Below are positions 6,281-9,193 of a stretch of 9,193 bases of DNA, in pieces. Position 1 is the first letter of the stretch. Each line of letters begins with the position of its first letter. A program made the translations under genes and the position numbers. Location of the stretch: positions 1-9,193 of the forward strand of contig CANJYC010000058.1 in assembly GCA_947478985.1 (NCBI GenBank), read 5' to 3'. The DNA comes from Acidobacteriota bacterium. GTDB lineage: Bacteria; Acidobacteriota; Vicinamibacteria; Vicinamibacterales; UBA2999. A model generated the notes under the pieces. The model saw nothing but the letters and a program-made list of their open reading frames with translations. It was not told the DNA's origin and did no database searches.

Positions 6281-6831
6281 GTGTGCGGGCCCTGCGCCTC
6301 TGCTCGATCCTCTGGCTCGTGGCCGTGTCGACAGCCTGCCGGAACGGCGCCGACGTGCGCGGCCCGTTCAGTGGCCGGATCGTGGATGCCGACACTGGAC
6401 AGCCGATTGAGGGCGCAGTGGTGGTCGTCGCCTGGACGCACCTCATGAACTACTTCGAAGGCGGCCGGCGCGAGGTGGATTCGCGCGAAACGATCACCGA
6501 CAGGCAGGGGCGGTGGGATATTCCGGAACGGGTCACGCCGCCATGGGAGGGCGGCCTCGCGGGCGTGCTCCGCCGGTTCTATGTGTTCGCCATTGAACAC
6601 GACGTCGTGGACGCGAGCGGCACTCCGTTCGATGAGTACCTCCCGCAACGGACCTCCACCGTCACCACTATGCGCCGACTGACATCGCGCGACGAGCGCT
6701 GCAGACGCCTACCGTTCGTCTCCATCCAGATGTCCGCCGATACCGCGGGCAGGAGCCCTCGGTTCCGGGCGGCGCTTCAACGCGAGCGAATTGAGATGGC
6801 ATGCGATGAACGCGAAAGGAGCCAACCATGA
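6259..6831 (+). CDS. Probable lipoprotein with carboxypeptidase-regulatory-like domain
   Basis: The 190-residue product has a hydrophobic N-terminal segment ending V-S-T-A-C27. This is an imperfect lipobox (Ser at -3 rather than Leu), so lipid attachment at C27 is likely but not certain. Residues 37-110 resemble a carboxypeptidase-regulatory-like (transthyretin-type) beta-sandwich: FSGRIVDADTGQPIEGAVVV, then D-S-R-E-T-I-T-D-R-Q-G-R-W-D-I-P. The C-terminal third is Arg-rich with two cysteines. GTG 6259 overlaps the propeller gene by 22 bp. GTG 6283, two bases past its stop, is an equally possible start that leaves an 18-residue lipoprotein signal; neither has a clear ribosome site. The stop overlaps the next start (ATGA), so the two are probably translationally coupled. 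From memory, similar small DAxTGxPIEGAVV lipoproteins occur as uncharacterised proteins in Deltaproteobacteria and Acidobacteriota. Likely anchored in a membrane facing the periplasm or exterior. Confidence 0.8.
   Translation: MATVAILSVRALRLCSILWLVAVSTACRNGADVRGPFSGRIVDADTGQPIEGAVVVVAWTHLMNYFEGGRREVDSRETITDRQGRWDIPERVTPPWEGGLAGVLRRFYVFAIEHDVVDASGTPFDEYLPQRTSTVTTMRRLTSRDERCRRLPFVSIQMSADTAGRSPRFRAALQRERIEMACDERERSQP
6815..6821 (+). promoter_or_regulatory. Strong Shine-Dalgarno AAAGGAG for the ATG at 6828
   Basis: AAAGGAG ends 6 nt before ATG 6828, the best ribosome binding site in the window. It fixes the start of the large 3'-terminal gene inside the end of the lipoprotein gene and implies that this protein is translated efficiently. 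Confidence 0.75.
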
Positions 6832-9193
6832 ATGGTCGATCGATGTGGCGATGCCTACTGGGACTCGTGGTGGCCGTGTCAGCCTCGACTTCGGTCCATG
6901 CCCTGAACGTTTCGACCCATCTGCTGATCAATCTCGCAGCGGCGGGCAGCGGCACCCTAGACGACTACGTCGAGACATTTGACCGGTACTTGCGCGACTC
7001 ACTTGGTCTCGTCGATGGCCGGAACACGACACTGACAGTCGGCAGTCATCCCCTAACGGCGGAAGAGTGGCTCGCCGAAGGCGGCGTGCGGGAAGACGAC
7101 GGCTCCTCGTGGTCGACCACCGCGCGCTTCTTCCGCCATTTCCACAACCCGCTGCTGTCGTGGGATCAGGCGGGACTGCGGACGCGCTATCCATTCTTTC
7201 CACTTCCCCACCAGTACACCTCCTCCGTGCACTGGATGCAGACGGCGCGCCAGCGCCACAGCGACGGCGGGTCCGTCGGTCCAGACTCGGCCTGGCTGGA
7301 TGCCCGCTCGCTCTACTTCCTGGCGCTGACGACCCCGGATCGCGCTGAGCGCGAGGCGCTGACGGCGTCGCTGTTTCGCACGCTCGGGCAACTCATGCAC
7401 CTCGTTGTGGATGCGTCGGTGCCTGAACATGTCCGCAACGATCCTCATCCCTTTGGCACGTTGTCGCGCGAGGTCTTGCGAAGCCGGACCGCTACCAACT
7501 ACGAGTACTGGGTGTCGGATGAACAGCGGCGGCTCGGCGATGCCGCCTTCACCGCGCGCTACCTGTCTGCGCCGATTGGTGTCGACTCTCGAATCTTCCA
7601 AGTCCAGCCGCCACCGGGTGACACGGTCGCCACCGTCCCCGTCGCACGCCTGATCGACGCGGACCGCTATCTCGCTGAGAGACCGGACCCGAACACCACG
7701 CTAACCGGATCCGCCGGAATCGCAGAAGTGGCCAACGCGAACTTTTTCAGCGAGGACACGCTGATTGGCGGGGACGGGCAGGGCGGGCCACTTCCCTACC
7801 CGCGCCGTGACACGCTCGTCGTGCGCCCTGATGTCCTGGTTCGGCGGACCGATCAACCGGCACCAGGTGCCAATGTCCGTCGCTACTTCGCAAAACCGAT
7901 CGGGGAAGGACTTCCCAACAGCTTCGCGCTGGCCGAGTGTCGCTTCGATGGGGTGTCCGGCTTTGTCATGCCTTCGCCCTATCCGTGCATGGACGAGGCG
8001 GTGTGGCATCAGACGGCGTCAGCGATGCTGCCTCGCGCCGTCGGCTACGCACGCAGCCTGCTGGACTACTTCTTCCGCGGGTCACTCCGCGTGCATCAGG
8101 TCCTGACAGACTTCAGCGGGGCGTACATCGACATTGAAAACAGTGCTCCGGAAGCGATGGAAGGCACGTTCGAGATCTACGCGCGTCCAGCGCATGGGAC
8201 GCCGCAGGAGCGACGTCAGCGTGTCGCGACGGTGAGTGGGGGCGCCACCATCACGCTGCTCCCTGGCGAACGGAAGCGCCTGCCGCTCTCGCTCGAACCG
8301 GTCGACGCCGGAACACCGTTCCAGGTGCTCGTCTTCCGCGGACGACTCGGACTGGAACAGGACGCCGTTGTCGGTCGGGTGTTCGAGGTGCCCTACGCGC
8401 AAGTCGTCCAGCGCGAGGCGAGCGCACGAATCGCCCAGACGTGCTCGACAGGGACGGCGGCGGGCCGCTGCGACCTTCGCGTCACCCGCCAGGACTATGC
8501 GGGCCAGCTGACCACGAACATGTCGACGCCCGTCATCGAGCACGTCGCGGTCGTCGGGACGGGCGCGACGCTGGAACTCGACGGCGTCTCCTACGGGGCA
8601 CCCGGCTGGCAGCGCCACTCGGCCAGCGACGCGGACCCCAGGCTGTTCATGGTCCACTGGACGAGGCCCACCACATCGAGCCTTCCGAGCGCCGCCCTCA
8701 GCGTGACACTGAGCAACGGCGTGGTGGTGATCACCTCACTCGTGGGCTTCGATTCCGGCGTCTCCGATTACGACAAGTTTCTCTACTCCCCGAAAGCGAC
8801 AGGCGCGGCCTACCTTCTCACCAGCCGGCGCCAGGCCCGATTGAACCTGACGAATCTGACGGCCAGCGGCTTTGTCGGAGAGACCGTCAGCGGCGTCAAC
8901 AGTCCCACGCTGACGATGGAAGACCTTCGATACGGCCGCATCACACTCCAGCGCGGTCTCGAGGTGCGCAGTGACAGCTACCGCGAGGCCGCGGTGGATG
9001 TCTTCGATGTATTTGGTGACCAGGCGGAGGCGCAGGCCGCCTATGCGGCCATTTCGATTCCGACCGCGCCGCATCCGCTTGGACCATTCCTCACATGGGC
9101 GGCGACGCTGCGGCAGACCTACGCATGGCCGGACGTCCAGCTCGCCTTTCTTCGCACGTTCGTGTCCGCCAGTCCGGAGACGTTTGCCGTGAC
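6828..9193 (+). CDS. Large secreted zinc-dependent phospholipase C / P1-nuclease-like protein (3' truncated by window edge)
   Basis: The frame is open from ATG 6828 to the right edge (788 residues, no stop), so the gene is incomplete. A signal peptide ends S-V-H-A25, making L26 the mature N-terminus. The PLC/P1 nuclease ligand pattern follows: STH31LLIN (mature position 6, as H6 in P1 nuclease); D90 in G-G-V-R-E-D-D with H104 in R-H-F-H-N-P 14 residues later (as D55/H69 of Bacillus cereus PLC); and GQLMH191LVVD195ASVPEH201 (as H118/D122/H128). NYE226YWV aligns with the final acidic ligand, but the usual His four residues earlier is Ala222; H207 might substitute. MLPRAVGYARSLLDYFFRG (400-418) closes the helical part. 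About 420-788 is beta-rich with no recognised catalytic motif. Likely a secreted metal-dependent phosphoesterase or degenerate relative; substrate unknown. It overlaps the lipoprotein gene by 4 bp and is coupled to it. Confidence 0.85.
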   Translation, partial: MNGRSMWRCLLGLVVAVSASTSVHALNVSTHLLINLAAAGSGTLDDYVETFDRYLRDSLGLVDGRNTTLTVGSHPLTAEEWLAEGGVREDDGSSWSTTARFFRHFHNPLLSWDQAGLRTRYPFFPLPHQYTSSVHWMQTARQRHSDGGSVGPDSAWLDARSLYFLALTTPDRAEREALTASLFRTLGQLMHLVVDASVPEHVRNDPHPFGTLSREVLRSRTATNYEYWVSDEQRRLGDAAFTARYLSAPIGVDSRIFQVQPPPGDTVATVPVARLIDADRYLAERPDPNTTLTGSAGIAEVANANFFSEDTLIGGDGQGGPLPYPRRDTLVVRPDVLVRRTDQPAPGANVRRYFAKPIGEGLPNSFALAECRFDGVSGFVMPSPYPCMDEAVWHQTASAMLPRAVGYARSLLDYFFRGSLRVHQVLTDFSGAYIDIENSAPEAMEGTFEIYARPAHGTPQERRQRVATVSGGATITLLPGERKRLPLSLEPVDAGTPFQVLVFRGRLGLEQDAVVGRVFEVPYAQVVQREASARIAQTCSTGTAAGRCDLRVTRQDYAGQLTTNMSTPVIEHVAVVGTGATLELDGVSYGAPGWQRHSASDADPRLFMVHWTRPTTSSLPSAALSVTLSNGVVVITSLVGFDSGVSDYDKFLYSPKATGAAYLLTSRRQARLNLTNLTASGFVGETVSGVNSPTLTMEDLRYGRITLQRGLEVRSDSYREAAVDVFDVFGDQAEAQAAYAAISIPTAPHPLGPFLTWAATLRQTYAWPDVQLAFLRTFVSASPETFAV

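Noticed and set aside
8441..8974. Plus-strand frame (177 codons) within the PLC-like gene in another frame
   Set aside because: It is Arg/Gly/His-rich with no motif, and it is fully covered by the uninterrupted 788-codon frame that starts at 6828.

Overview
The window is GC-rich and densely packed, with every supportable gene on the + strand. It reads as part of a Gram-negative-type chromosome: it has prepilin-type leaders, secretory signal peptides and a probable lipoprotein. The protein families and GC-rich codon use suggest Acidobacteriota (Vicinamibacteria-like) or a similar deep-branching soil lineage such as Myxococcota, Desulfobacterota or Rokubacteria. That placement is inference; there is no rRNA or marker gene here.

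Layout. (1) Positions 2-3389 hold a minor-pseudopilin operon of overlapping or abutting genes: the 3' end of a GspH/FimT-like pseudopilin, a PilV-like protein, a PilW-like protein, a PilX-like protein with a long C-terminal array of ISGNP-type repeats, and a secreted proline-rich/coiled-coil protein. The order matches the fimU/fimT-pilV-pilW-pilX order of type IV pilus minor pilin operons, but no PilY1 follows. (2) A 197-bp gap (3390-3586) holds one strong hairpin and no gene. (3) Positions 3587-9193 hold a second co-directional cluster: a large NHL beta-propeller/Ig-like/PKD protein with an NTF2-like C-terminal domain, a small probable lipoprotein with a carboxypeptidase-regulatory-like domain, and a large secreted protein that runs off the 3' end. 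The N-terminal region of this last protein carries the metal-ligand pattern of zinc-dependent phospholipase C / P1 nuclease enzymes.

How they may work together. The first cluster should supply the priming tip complex of a type IV pilus or type II-like pseudopilus. All three proteins of the second cluster carry export signals and look extracellular or surface-attached. The most interesting points are the cryptic PLC/P1-like zinc enzyme with an apparently altered metal site, the repeat-bearing PilX, and the three-gene cassette of propeller, lipoprotein and hydrolase. No mobile elements, CRISPR arrays, tRNAs or rRNAs were seen.
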